Origin: CAYUYH01 sp964449175
Lineage (GTDB): Bacteria; Planctomycetota; Phycisphaerae; SM23-33
DNA: 13,612 bases
Direction of reading: 5' to 3'
Assembly (NCBI GenBank): GCA_964449175.1
Contig: CAYUYH010000045.1
Location: 1-13,612, forward strand
Below, one piece after another: positions 1 to 6,767 of the stretch (positions within the stretch are counted from its first letter, which is position 1; each line of letters starts with the position of its first letter). The notes below the pieces were generated by a model. That model was not told the DNA's origin, made no database searches, and saw nothing but the letters and a program-made list of their open reading frames with translations. Made by a program: the position numbers and the translations under genes.

Positions 1-786
1 GACGTGGACATGCCGGGCCTGTCGGGCTTCGACGTCTGCCGCACGCTGAAGAGCGACCAGGAACTGTGCATGATCCCGGTGATATTCCTGACCGCCTCCG
101 ACGACACCGAGCACAAGATCAAGGGCCTGGACCTGGGCGCGGTCGACTACGTAACCAAGCCGTTCAACGCCTTCGAGCTGCGCGCCCGAGTGCGGGCGGC
201 ACTGAGGAGCAAGCGCCTTCAGGACCTGCTGATCAAGTACTCGCACATCGACCCCCTGACGGAACTGTGGAATCGACGGGCGCTGATGGAACGCCTCCAG
301 CAGGAATGGTCGAGGTACGAGCGGTACGGCTCGCCGCTGTCGGTCATCATGGCCGACCTGGACCACTTCAAGTCCGTCAACGACCAACACGGCCACAACG
401 TCGGCGACAGGCTGCTGCAGGAGGTCGCCAAGATATTCTCCAGCGAGTGCCGAGCGGCCGACCTGCCCGCTCGCCACGGCGGAGAGGAGTTCACCATCCT
501 CGTCCCGGAGGAGTTCGCCGACTCGGCCGCCATTCTCGCCGAACGCTGCCGACAGAAGGTGGAGGCCATTCGCCTGGAGGTGGACAAGGACACCGCGGTT
601 CAGACCAGCGCCAGCTTCGGCGTGGCCGACTCCACCGGCGTGGTCTGCGGCGAGGACCTGATGCGGCGCGCCGACGAGGCCCTCTATCAGGCCAAGAACG
701 GCGGGCGAAATCGAGTCCAACAGGCCCAGCCCAGCAAGACTGGTTCCGTCGCCTCGGGCCCGGACGGTCAGCCGCCGCGCACCTGA
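1..786 (+). CDS. Response regulator with GGDEF domain (diguanylate cyclase), 5' end outside window
   Basis: This is a PleD/WspR-like cytoplasmic signalling protein in which a receiver domain controls synthesis of cyclic di-GMP from two GTP. 261 residues are visible and the reading frame is open from base 1. The first visible codon (GAC, 1-3) is the likely phospho-acceptor Asp, because it sits in the D-x-D-M-P-G pattern of receiver domains. The switch Thr31 (FLTAS) and Lys53 (VTKPF) follow. A GGDEF domain runs from about residue 83 to 240: DPLTELWNRR, metal-binding Asp119/Asp121 (ADLDHFKSVND), and an active-site GGEEF at 160-164. Arg151-x-x-Asp154 lies five residues before it, the spacing of the c-di-GMP inhibitory I-site, so product inhibition is expected. 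All catalytic residues look intact. The first ~50 residues of the receiver are missing because the window begins here. The gene is convergent with the next one, with a 19-bp gap. Confidence 0.93.
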   Translation, partial: DVDMPGLSGFDVCRTLKSDQELCMIPVIFLTASDDTEHKIKGLDLGAVDYVTKPFNAFELRARVRAALRSKRLQDLLIKYSHIDPLTELWNRRALMERLQQEWSRYERYGSPLSVIMADLDHFKSVNDQHGHNVGDRLLQEVAKIFSSECRAADLPARHGGEEFTILVPEEFADSAAILAERCRQKVEAIRLEVDKDTAVQTSASFGVADSTGVVCGEDLMRRADEALYQAKNGGRNRVQQAQPSKTGSVASGPDGQPPRT

Positions 787-805
787 GCCGGTCACCACCG
801 TGGCC

Positions 806-1345
806 TCAGTGCATCAGTTCGCGCCCCTGGGATTCCGGCTGGGTGCCGATGTGGTCGATCCGCAACAGGACCATGTCCCAGACCTTCTCAGTCGATATGA
901 GCATGCCCAGTTGGCGGAACTGCGTGTCCATGTCGCGGTTGAGATAGGCCGGCACCTGGTTGAGGCTTTCCCCGGTAATGAAGGTCCACGTCACGGATCG
1001 GCGGATCGCGCAGCCGCTACAGTGCACGGTCTTGCCGCAGCCTTCCGGCAGGCGTGCGTAGGCGCACTCGAACACATCGCCGCCGCGCCGGCCTCTTATC
1101 TCCGGCAAGTCCCTGCCGATCAAACGCAGCAGCGGCTTGTTGGCCTGCTTGACAACGACATCATCGTCAACGACGACCACCGGCACGTCCAGGCCGTCCA
1201 GGAAGTCGCGCAGCGGAATGCCGCCCTGCGCCCCGATGAGGCCGAGGCAACTCTCACAGACCTTGTTGGTGATTGACCTGCCGGCGACTGTAGCCAGAGA
1301 CATCTCCCTACTGCACACCGCGCATGTGCGAGATTCCGATCCCAT
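806..1345 (-). CDS. Small Cys-rich PAS-domain protein with N-terminal zinc-ribbon-like motif
   Basis: 179 residues, probably a cytoplasmic sensory or regulatory protein of unknown output. The start at ATG 1345 is supported by GAGGAG with a 7-base spacer; a longer open frame upstream lacks such support. Residues 8-33 carry two CxxC pairs (C8/C11, C30/C33), like a treble-clef or zinc ribbon. Residues ~45-125 look like a PAS fold (DFLDGLDVPVVVVDDD, then KQANKPLLRLIG). Within it is a second Cys set, C94, C103, C109 and C112, in the pattern E-C-x8-G-C-G-x4-H-C-x2-C-x-I-R. I recall this pattern from PAS proteins of anaerobic bacteria, but its ligand (metal, Fe-S or redox switch) is not known to me. 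There is no kinase, GGDEF or DNA-binding domain, so it must act through a partner. The neighbouring diguanylate cyclase is a possible partner, by proximity only. Confidence 0.8.
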   Translation of the reverse strand: MGSESRTCAVCSREMSLATVAGRSITNKVCESCLGLIGAQGGIPLRDFLDGLDVPVVVVDDDVVVKQANKPLLRLIGRDLPEIRGRRGGDVFECAYARLPEGCGKTVHCSGCAIRRSVTWTFITGESLNQVPAYLNRDMDTQFRQLGMLISTEKVWDMVLLRIDHIGTQPESQGRELMH

Positions 1346-1383
1346 TTGATGGCTCCTCGCGCTGCCCCGTCGTCTCGGCGAGG

Positions 1384-1411
1384 ACGATATGAGAGACTCG
1401 AATCTCGTCAA
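1384..1411 (-). promoter_or_regulatory. Predicted sigma70-type promoter of the PAS gene
   Basis: Read on the minus strand, TTGACG (1406-1411) is followed after 16 bases by TATCGT (1384-1389). Transcription would begin about 38 bases before the ATG at 1345. Five of six bases match the -35 consensus and four of six the -10. The position just upstream of a gene with a good ribosome binding site supports the call. A palindrome lies between the two boxes. Confidence 0.45.
1393..1406. promoter_or_regulatory. 14-bp near-perfect palindrome in the spacer of the PAS promoter (possible operator)
   Basis: GAGACTCGAATCTC equals its own reverse complement at 12 of 14 positions, with only the symmetric C/A pair mismatched. 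It fills the spacer between the predicted -35 and -10 boxes of the minus-strand gene, a typical place for a repressor site. It is also in the divergent region shared with the TPR gene. That a protein binds here is inference. Confidence 0.35.
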
Positions 1412-1461
1412 ATTGTACGACTCCGTGGGGGGCCAGTGCCAGTCAAACTGAAAGCGCCCAG

Positions 1462-1490
1462 TTGGCCGGGATCGCAGGATCGGCTGTAAC
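1462..1490 (+). promoter_or_regulatory. Weak candidate promoter for the TPR gene
   Basis: TTGGCC (1462-1467) and TGTAAC (1485-1490) are separated by 17 bases. Each box matches four of six consensus positions. It lies 79 bases before the ATG at 1569. The call is weak because such half-matches are common, but it is the best plus-strand candidate in the divergent region. Confidence 0.25.
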
Positions 1491-1568
1491 CGCAGGCTCC
1501 GCAGCAGCCACTGTCCAGGTGAGAAGGCACTCCACAACCGGCCGAATCGGCGGAAAGGACGGTGCACG

Positions 1569-4037
1569 ATGACCGGACAGAACACAGAGCGATTGGCGTT
1601 GGACGCCGCCCCCAGCCGACGCAGGCCCCCCGGCTCGCCGCGGCGGCGGGTTAGCCGGACCGCGACCGTCGCCATTGTGCTCGCAGCGGCGACGCTGCTG
1701 GCCTGCCCCGTCGGCTGTGCCGCCAGACACATCGCCAGGGGCGATGCAGCCATGCTGGACAACCGCCCGGCTGAGGCACTGCAACACTATCGCAACGCGC
1801 TGCGGCGCGACGAAGACCTGGCCGGGGACGCCGAGTTCCAGGCTCGCATGCGGGCCGCCAAGTGCCGGGCCGCCTACGCCGAAGGCCAGCGGCTCGCCGC
1901 CCAGGGCCGCTGGGAGCAGGCCATCGCCGAATACCAGGAAAGCCTCTCGATCGACCCAACCTTCGCCAGGGCCGCCAGCGCCCTCGCCGTCGTACGCCAG
2001 GCTGCCTCCAAGGCACAATACGGCGAGGCTATCCGCTGGGCCGACCAGGGCGATCTCACCCGAGCAGGCGAGCATCTCACAAAGGCGCTGGAGCATTGGC
2101 CGGATAACGCCGACGCGGCCGAGGCGCTGGCCTCGCTGAGCGGGACATACAGCCGCGAGGACGGCGGCGCCACGACGTTGCTGGCCCAGGCGCGGGAGCT
2201 GATGGAGCAGCGAACTTGGCCGCGGGCGGCTGATCTGCTGGCCCAGGCCAAGGCCGCCAATAAGAACCTGCTGCCCGCGCGGGCCGGCCTGCACGAGTGC
2301 AAACAGCAGATGGACCGCGCCGCGACCCTGCTGAACCAAGGCCGGCGTCTGCTCGCCCAGAGGAAGCTGGACGACGCGATAGGTTCCTTCGAGTCTGCGC
2401 TGGCGATCTGGCCGGGCCTCCAGGCGGCGCGGGCCGACCTGTCGCGGGCTGAGGCGCTGCGCCAGCAGGCCGAGCAGCTCCATGCCCTCGCCACAGCGCA
2501 CGCGGCGCGAGGCGAATGGGATCAGACAGTCGCCGCCACTGAGCAGGCCCTGGCCGTGTACCCGTCTCACGCCGAGGCGCTGGCCTTGCGACTTCGCGCG
2601 CGCCGCGAGGCGGCTGAGGCACACTGCCGCGCCGGCAACGAGTACCTGGCAAACGACAACTTCGCCGCGGCCGAGCGAGAGTTCCGCGCCGCAGCCGTCT
2701 CCTACCCCGGCTGGCAGCCGGCTAGGACCGGCCTGGGCAGGGTGAACACGATCCGCGGCGACCAGGCCGCCTCGCAAGGCCTGCCCGGCAGCGCGATGCT
2801 GTGGTACCTGGCCGCGAGAGAACATCAGCCCACCGCCCAGGGCGCGGCGTTGCGGCGGGCGCGGGCCAAGGTGCTCGACCGCGTGGGCTTCTCGCTGGCG
2901 GTCGACCTTCGGCCAGGCCCCTACTCCCAGGCCGCGACGACAGGCGATATGCGAGCGGAACTGATGCGAGACGTCTTCACTGTCAAGCCCGCGTTCGTGG
3001 ACGTTTTGCCCGCGCGCCGCGGAGACCAGGCCGATTACGTAGCCGTCGTCGAGGTGGACGATGTCGGCATCAACACCGATCTCGTGCGCAGGGAACACCG
3101 CACCGCCGGCTTCACCGTCCTGAGCGAGATGCCAAACCCGGCAATCCCGCAGCTTCGCGCTCGGCTGCGGGGGGTCCAGCGCGAGCTGAACGAGCTGCGT
3201 CGCAAGGCCGACCACAAGTGCGATGCCTGCGACGGGGAGGGCAAGACCAAGTGCCCTCGCTGCAAGGGCACGGGCAAGATCGTCGAGACAAGACCAGCCC
3301 CCAAGCGCAAGGCCGCCGGTCCGCAGCCGCGGCAGGGCGAGAAGGTCGCGCCGACCACAACAGAGGCGAGGGCACGGCAGCCTCGTCGCCGGAATGACGA
3401 CCAGAAGGCCCCGCCCAGTAGGGAAGATAAGCCCTGCCCCCGCTGCAAGGGCAAAGGCACGCTCCCCTGCAAGCCTTGCGGCGGCACGGGCCGGATGCAG
3501 CACGCGATGAAGGATCGCATCGCCCGCAAGCAGGCCGAGGCCGAGCGGATCCGCCGCGAGCTGCGCCGTACGCCGAACCTCATCCGCCAGCACATCCCGG
3601 CCGTGTGGGAATACGCCGTCTGCCGCTATGAGAAGACCGGCACGGTCGCCGTTCGCGTCTCGATACGGGACCAGGCAGGCCGAGTTGTCGCCCGGGACAT
3701 CCCCGTGAGGGCATCGGTCAGCTTCGACGACACGGCCGTCGAGAACCCCAATGCCCGAATCGGCGTCCGCGCCGACGATCTTGACCTGCCCACGGATAGC
3801 CGCGTGCTGCGGGCAGCGGTCCAGGCCGTAGCCGGTAAGGCCGCCCGCGCCGCGCTTCGGGCAGCCATTCAGTCGGAGGCACGGGCCTGCCGCGAGCACA
3901 TCGACGCGCTGAGTGGCGCGGGCAGGACGGCTGAGTGGATCGAGGCATCCGTCGAGTTGGCGCTGCTGATCGAGCCGATTGACGCCGGCGAGTCCGCTCA
4001 CATGCTCCGCCGCCTCCGCGACACCCAGCCGCGGTGA
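1569..4037 (+). CDS. Exported TPR-repeat protein with two pairs of DnaJ-type CxxCxGxG zinc motifs
   Basis: 822 residues. The start at ATG 1569 follows GGAAAGGA about 9 bases upstream. A very basic N-terminus (RRRPPGSPRRRVSR) precedes a hydrophobic segment at ~32-46 ending LLAC46, with PVGC50 just after. This looks like a lipoprotein signal or a membrane anchor with the bulk of the protein outside. Residues ~52-430 contain about seven or eight TPR-like helical pairs (for example QGRWEQAIAEYQESLSIDP and QRKLDDAIGSFESALAIWP), pointing to protein-protein contact. Two clusters of paired DnaJ-type motifs follow: C551/C554 with C562/C565, and C623/C626 with C634/C637, each in the form CxxCxGxG. They are joined by a basic Lys/Arg/Pro linker (570-620). 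A short coiled-coil-like stretch and a ~150-residue C-terminal domain that I do not recognise complete the protein. There is no J domain, so it is not a DnaJ. Its function is unknown; an envelope scaffold is the modest inference. Confidence 0.85.
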   Translation: MTGQNTERLALDAAPSRRRPPGSPRRRVSRTATVAIVLAAATLLACPVGCAARHIARGDAAMLDNRPAEALQHYRNALRRDEDLAGDAEFQARMRAAKCRAAYAEGQRLAAQGRWEQAIAEYQESLSIDPTFARAASALAVVRQAASKAQYGEAIRWADQGDLTRAGEHLTKALEHWPDNADAAEALASLSGTYSREDGGATTLLAQARELMEQRTWPRAADLLAQAKAANKNLLPARAGLHECKQQMDRAATLLNQGRRLLAQRKLDDAIGSFESALAIWPGLQAARADLSRAEALRQQAEQLHALATAHAARGEWDQTVAATEQALAVYPSHAEALALRLRARREAAEAHCRAGNEYLANDNFAAAEREFRAAAVSYPGWQPARTGLGRVNTIRGDQAASQGLPGSAMLWYLAAREHQPTAQGAALRRARAKVLDRVGFSLAVDLRPGPYSQAATTGDMRAELMRDVFTVKPAFVDVLPARRGDQADYVAVVEVDDVGINTDLVRREHRTAGFTVLSEMPNPAIPQLRARLRGVQRELNELRRKADHKCDACDGEGKTKCPRCKGTGKIVETRPAPKRKAAGPQPRQGEKVAPTTTEARARQPRRRNDDQKAPPSREDKPCPRCKGKGTLPCKPCGGTGRMQHAMKDRIARKQAEAERIRRELRRTPNLIRQHIPAVWEYAVCRYEKTGTVAVRVSIRDQAGRVVARDIPVRASVSFDDTAVENPNARIGVRADDLDLPTDSRVLRAAVQAVAGKAARAALRAAIQSEARACREHIDALSGAGRTAEWIEASVELALLIEPIDAGESAHMLRRLRDTQPR

Positions 4038-4051
4038 CCGCCGCCCAGGCT

Positions 4052-4289
4052 CAGGCCCGCCGGATGACGCCGCAGGCCGCCGGATTACTCTTTTGTTTAT
4101 CTTGCCCCTTCTGCCCGGGTAGCCGATATAATGGGTATCGTGCTTGGATCGGATGATTCAGGCATTGTGCAACTGCCGGATGCTGCTTGGTGTTGGCCCT
4201 CGATTCATGGAGGTCATAGCCCCCTGGGAGTGGATCGGCAGTTGCGGTCTTGCCCGGCAGGCCGGCGGAGGAGTCCGCAGGCCCGCCGG
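4052..4289. repeat. Short GC-rich direct repeats CAGGCCCGCCGG
   Basis: CAGGCCCGCCGG occurs at 4052-4063 and again at 4278-4289. A copy lacking one C, CAGGCCGCCGG, is at 4073-4083; this copy and the first are both followed by AT. The last copy also forms the right arm of the 4261-4290 hairpin. In GC-rich DNA this may be chance, but three copies within 240 bases of non-coding sequence is notable. Confidence 0.4.
4102..4132 (+). promoter_or_regulatory. Predicted promoter upstream of the DEAD-box helicase gene
   Basis: A perfect TATAAT (4127-4132) lies in one of the few AT-rich stretches of the window. The best -35 candidate is TTGCCC (4102-4107), 19 bases upstream, which is slightly long. Transcription would start near 4139, giving a leader of about 330 bases before the helicase start codon. 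Confidence 0.5.
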
Positions 4290-4290
4290 C
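4261..4290 (+). promoter_or_regulatory. Leader hairpin 1 (8-bp perfect stem)
   Basis: GCCGGCGG (4261-4268) pairs perfectly with CCGCCGGC (4283-4290), leaving a 14-base loop. No T-run follows, so it is not an intrinsic terminator. In an RNA starting near 4139 it would be a very stable element of the helicase leader. Confidence 0.45.
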
Positions 4291-4345
4291 AGACAAGATA
4301 CAGATGGGGCGCCCGCGAAACGTCGGGCGCAACGGGAACGGACCG

Positions 4346-4362
4346 GCACGAACAGGTCGTGC
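4346..4362 (+). promoter_or_regulatory. Leader hairpin 2 (6-bp perfect stem, 5-base loop)
   Basis: GCACGA (4346-4351) and TCGTGC (4357-4362) form a perfect stem around the loop ACAGG. It lies about 110 bases before the predicted TTG start of the helicase. Confidence 0.4.
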
Positions 4363-4458
4363 GTCGCGATTCCCAACCGCCCGGCGCGGCAACCCACAAG
4401 GAGTGGCTTCTCTGCACCTCCGGCCGCGATTCGAGCTGGTTTATGTCGTGGGCTATGT

Positions 4459-4463
4459 GAAGG
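4459..4463 (+). promoter_or_regulatory. Ribosome binding site deciding the TTG start of the helicase
   Basis: GAAGG (4459-4463) lies 7 bases before TTG 4471. The alternative in-frame GTG at 4489 has no purine-rich Shine-Dalgarno in front of it. The more distant ATG at 4144 would add 109 residues that look unlike any helicase N-terminus. Confidence 0.5.
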
Positions 4464-4470
4464 TCAGAGA

Positions 4471-5700
4471 TTGTCTACTGAAAACGATGTGAAGTTCGCC
4501 GATTTCCCCCTGCTGGAAACCATCCACCAAAGCATCCGCCGGGCCGGCTACGATCGGCCTATGCCCATACAGGCCGCCTGCATTCCGCCCGCGTTGGAGG
4601 GCAAGGACGTGATCGGCTTGGCGCAGACGGGCACGGGCAAGACGGCCGCGTTTGCCATCCCGATCATCCAGCGTCTGGCCGGCCGAGCTGAGCTGGGCGC
4701 CTTAGTGCTGGCACCAACGCGCGAGTTGGCCGCCCAGATCACCGCCATGTTCAACCAACTGGGCGAATCCTCCGGCCTGCGCGTCGCCACCATCGTCGGC
4801 GGCGTGCCCCTCGACGAAGACGACGGGGCCTTGCGGTCCTGGCCCAATGTCCTGGTCGCCACGCCGGGAAGGCTGATCGACCACATCGAGAATAGCAGGG
4901 TCTCGTTCAAGGAGCTGGAGGTCCTGGTGGTGGACGAGGCCGACCGGATGCATGACATGGGCTTCATCCCGCAGATACGCCGGATCATCTCGGCGCTGCC
5001 GCGCGACCGACAGACGATGATGTTCACCGCCACGCTGCCCCGCGACGTGGAGCGGATCGCCCGCAAGAGCATGCACGACCCCGTCCGCATCCAGATCGGG
5101 CAATGCGCCCCGGCCCACCGCGCGCAACAGGAGCTCTTCGAGCTGGCGGAAGACGCCAAGACGCCGTTGCTGCTGAGGCTTCTGGGCAAGAGCCGGGGAC
5201 GCGTGCTGGTGTTCGTCCGGACCAAGCGAGGGGTGGATCGCCTGGCTCGCAGCATCAGCAACCGGAGGCTCCGGGCCGTGCGGATTCACGGCGGCCTCGA
5301 GCAGGCTGATCGCGACAAGGCGCTGGCGGATTTCCGCGACGGCGCCCGGCGTGTCCTTATCGCCACCGATATTGCCGCACGCGGACTGGACATCAGCGAC
5401 ATCGAGCATGTCGTCAACTATGACTTCCCGCACCACCCGGAGGATTACGTGCATCGCATCGGCCGGACCGCCCGCGTGGACGCCAGCGGCCTGGCCACCA
5501 GCTTCGTCACGCGGGGCGATCGCCGGTTCGTCAGTGGCGTGCGGAGGCTCATCGGCGACAAGTTGCCTGCCCCGACGCGCCTGGACAGCTACGCCGCCCA
5601 GGACGACACCGTCAAACCGAAGAACCGGTCCAATGGCTCGGCGCGCCGCTCTCGTTCGCGACGGCCACGACGCCGTCGCGGCCGCGTGGCGAGCGAATAG
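4471..5700 (+). CDS. DEAD-box ATP-dependent RNA helicase
   Basis: 409 residues from the proposed TTG start. It unwinds RNA duplexes or remodels RNP in the cytoplasm using ATP; bacterial relatives (RhlE, DeaD/CsdA) act in ribosome assembly, RNA decay and cold adaptation. The full motif set is visible. In order these are the Q motif (F9 to Q34, GYDRPMPIQ), motif I AQTGTGKT 51-58, Ia PTREL 82-86, Ib TPGR 131-134, II DEAD 155-158, and III as TAT 186-188 rather than the usual SAT. Motif IV (VFVRT) is at 247-251, V (ARGLD) at 303-307 and VI (HRIGRTAR) at 328-335. The C-terminus (about 385-409) is a short Arg/Ser-rich basic tail, typical of RhlE-like proteins that bind RNA without a structured extra domain. 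The size is that of a minimal two-RecA-domain enzyme. It converges with wtpC, with a 26-bp gap. The family is certain; the exact subfamily is not. Confidence 0.95.
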   Translation: MSTENDVKFADFPLLETIHQSIRRAGYDRPMPIQAACIPPALEGKDVIGLAQTGTGKTAAFAIPIIQRLAGRAELGALVLAPTRELAAQITAMFNQLGESSGLRVATIVGGVPLDEDDGALRSWPNVLVATPGRLIDHIENSRVSFKELEVLVVDEADRMHDMGFIPQIRRIISALPRDRQTMMFTATLPRDVERIARKSMHDPVRIQIGQCAPAHRAQQELFELAEDAKTPLLLRLLGKSRGRVLVFVRTKRGVDRLARSISNRRLRAVRIHGGLEQADRDKALADFRDGARRVLIATDIAARGLDISDIEHVVNYDFPHHPEDYVHRIGRTARVDASGLATSFVTRGDRRFVSGVRRLIGDKLPAPTRLDSYAAQDDTVKPKNRSNGSARRSRSRRPRRRRGRVASE

Positions 5701-5726
5701 GATGACCCGACAGGGCAGAGGCGATC

Positions 5727-6764
5727 CTAGAAGCAGTGGATTGAGGAGCTCTTGAACGTCGCATACAGCTCCGCCCCGGCGGCCACCCCAAGTTGCTCGA
5801 AGGACGCGTGCGTGATCAGCGCGATCAGCTTCAGATCGCCACATTCCACCCGCACGGCATAGAGAGCCCCCATGTAGTCCCAGTCGACCACGCGGCACTT
5901 GAGCTGGTTCCTCGCGCTGCTGTCGAATGGGCTCGTCGAGAGAACGATCTCCTCGGGCTTGATCCACAGGTACGAGACGGAACCGTCGGCCGAGCTGGCG
6001 TGGATCCACTGCCCGTGCGTCAGGCACTCGTTGCCCCTCACCTCGGCCACCGGCAGGACGTTCCATAGGCCCAGGAAGGCGGCGACGTCAGGGTCGGAGG
6101 GCGTGCGGAACAGCTCCTCCGGCGGCGCCACCTGGCGAATCCGCCCGCCGAGCATGACGCCGACCCTATCGCCGAGCACCATGGCCTCCTCGGGGTCGTG
6201 CGTGACGTGGAGAATCGGGATGCTCAACTCCCTGTTGATACGCTTGAGTTCCCTGCGCAGGCGGAGTCGCGTGTTGGTGTCCAGGGAGGCCAGCGGCTCG
6301 TCCAGGAGCAGCAGCCTGGGCCTGGCGGCCAGCGCCCGCGCCAGGGCGACGCGCTGCTGCTCGCCGCCGGACAGCGAGCCCGGCCGGCGGGACAGGATCG
6401 GCTGAATCCCAAGCATCTGGGCCATATCCGCCAGCCTTTCGCGTGCCTCGCTCGCCTTGACGCCGGCCGCCCGCAGGCCATAGGTGATGTTCCTGGCGAC
6501 TGTCATGTGCGGGAACAGCGCGTAGTCCTGGTAGACGACGGCGAACCGCCTCACCTCCGGCGGGTGAGAGGTCACGTCCGTCCCGTCCCAGAGAATCTTG
6601 CCCGCGTCCGGCTTGGTCAGCCCGGCGACGATCTCCAGCAGGACCGTCTTGCCCACTCCAGACGGGCCCAGGAGCACGAGGCACTGCCCCCTGTCGACCA
6701 TCAGCGAGATGTCGGACAGCTGCATGGCGCCGAGACGCTTGTCGATCGATTGCAGCTCAAGCAT
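5727..6764 (-). CDS. wtpC: Tungstate/molybdate ABC transporter ATP-binding protein WtpC (ModC-like)
   Basis: 345 residues; the ATPase of the importer, acting at the inner face of the membrane. Visible motifs are Walker A GPSGVGKT 33-40, Q-loop Gln79 (VVYQD), signature LSGGEQQ 131-137, Walker B LLLLDEP 151-157, D-loop SLD 160-162 and H-loop His189 (HVTHD). All are intact. The C-terminal ~110 residues (from about 235) have the TOBE-type pattern of ModC/PotA-class ATPases (LWIKPEEIVLS ... DWDYMGALYAVRVECG), which in ModC can bind oxyanion. The start at ATG 6764 lies 3 bases after the wtpB stop and 6 bases after AGGA, and ATGA overlapping the wtpB stop is not in frame. It is the last gene of the minus-strand operon. 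The substrate assignment rests on the wtpA neighbour, since the ATPase alone could not be told from ModC or a sulfate-type CysA. Confidence 0.88.
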   Translation of the reverse strand: MLELQSIDKRLGAMQLSDISLMVDRGQCLVLLGPSGVGKTVLLEIVAGLTKPDAGKILWDGTDVTSHPPEVRRFAVVYQDYALFPHMTVARNITYGLRAAGVKASEARERLADMAQMLGIQPILSRRPGSLSGGEQQRVALARALAARPRLLLLDEPLASLDTNTRLRLRRELKRINRELSIPILHVTHDPEEAMVLGDRVGVMLGGRIRQVAPPEELFRTPSDPDVAAFLGLWNVLPVAEVRGNECLTHGQWIHASSADGSVSYLWIKPEEIVLSTSPFDSSARNQLKCRVVDWDYMGALYAVRVECGDLKLIALITHASFEQLGVAAGAELYATFKSSSIHCF

Positions 6765-6767
6765 CTG

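Larger units (their letters stand above)
4038..4470. other. 433-bp non-coding region: promoter and structured leader of the helicase gene
   Basis: No convincing gene lies here; the open frames on both strands have no recognisable domain and an unnatural composition. It contains a T-rich patch (4088-4100), an exact TATAAT box, two clear hairpins and three related 12-13 base GC-rich repeats, described separately. I see no hairpin directly followed by a T-run that would count as a convincing terminator for the TPR gene. If transcription starts near 4139, the helicase mRNA has a leader of about 330 bases. Confidence 0.6.

Noticed and set aside
784..808. Possible bidirectional terminator between the convergent cyclase and PAS genes
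   Set aside because: The dyad around CCACCGTGG is short and interrupted and has no T-run on either side.
1443..4001. An 852-residue open frame antisense to the TPR gene
   Set aside because: It is the GC-rich codon shadow of the TPR gene: low-complexity Gly/Leu/Ala/Arg composition, no domain, and the plus-strand frame has clear TPR and zinc motifs.
4038..4100. Intrinsic terminator after the TPR gene
   Set aside because: A T-rich stretch (CTCTTTTGTTT) is present, but the GC-rich sequence before it consists of direct repeats, not a good inverted repeat.
4144..4470. A 109-residue N-terminal extension of the helicase from ATG 4144
   Set aside because: The frame stays open, but the peptide is Arg/Gly/Pro/Ala-rich with no helicase similarity. 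The TTG at 4471 has a ribosome binding site and gives the usual distance to the Q motif.
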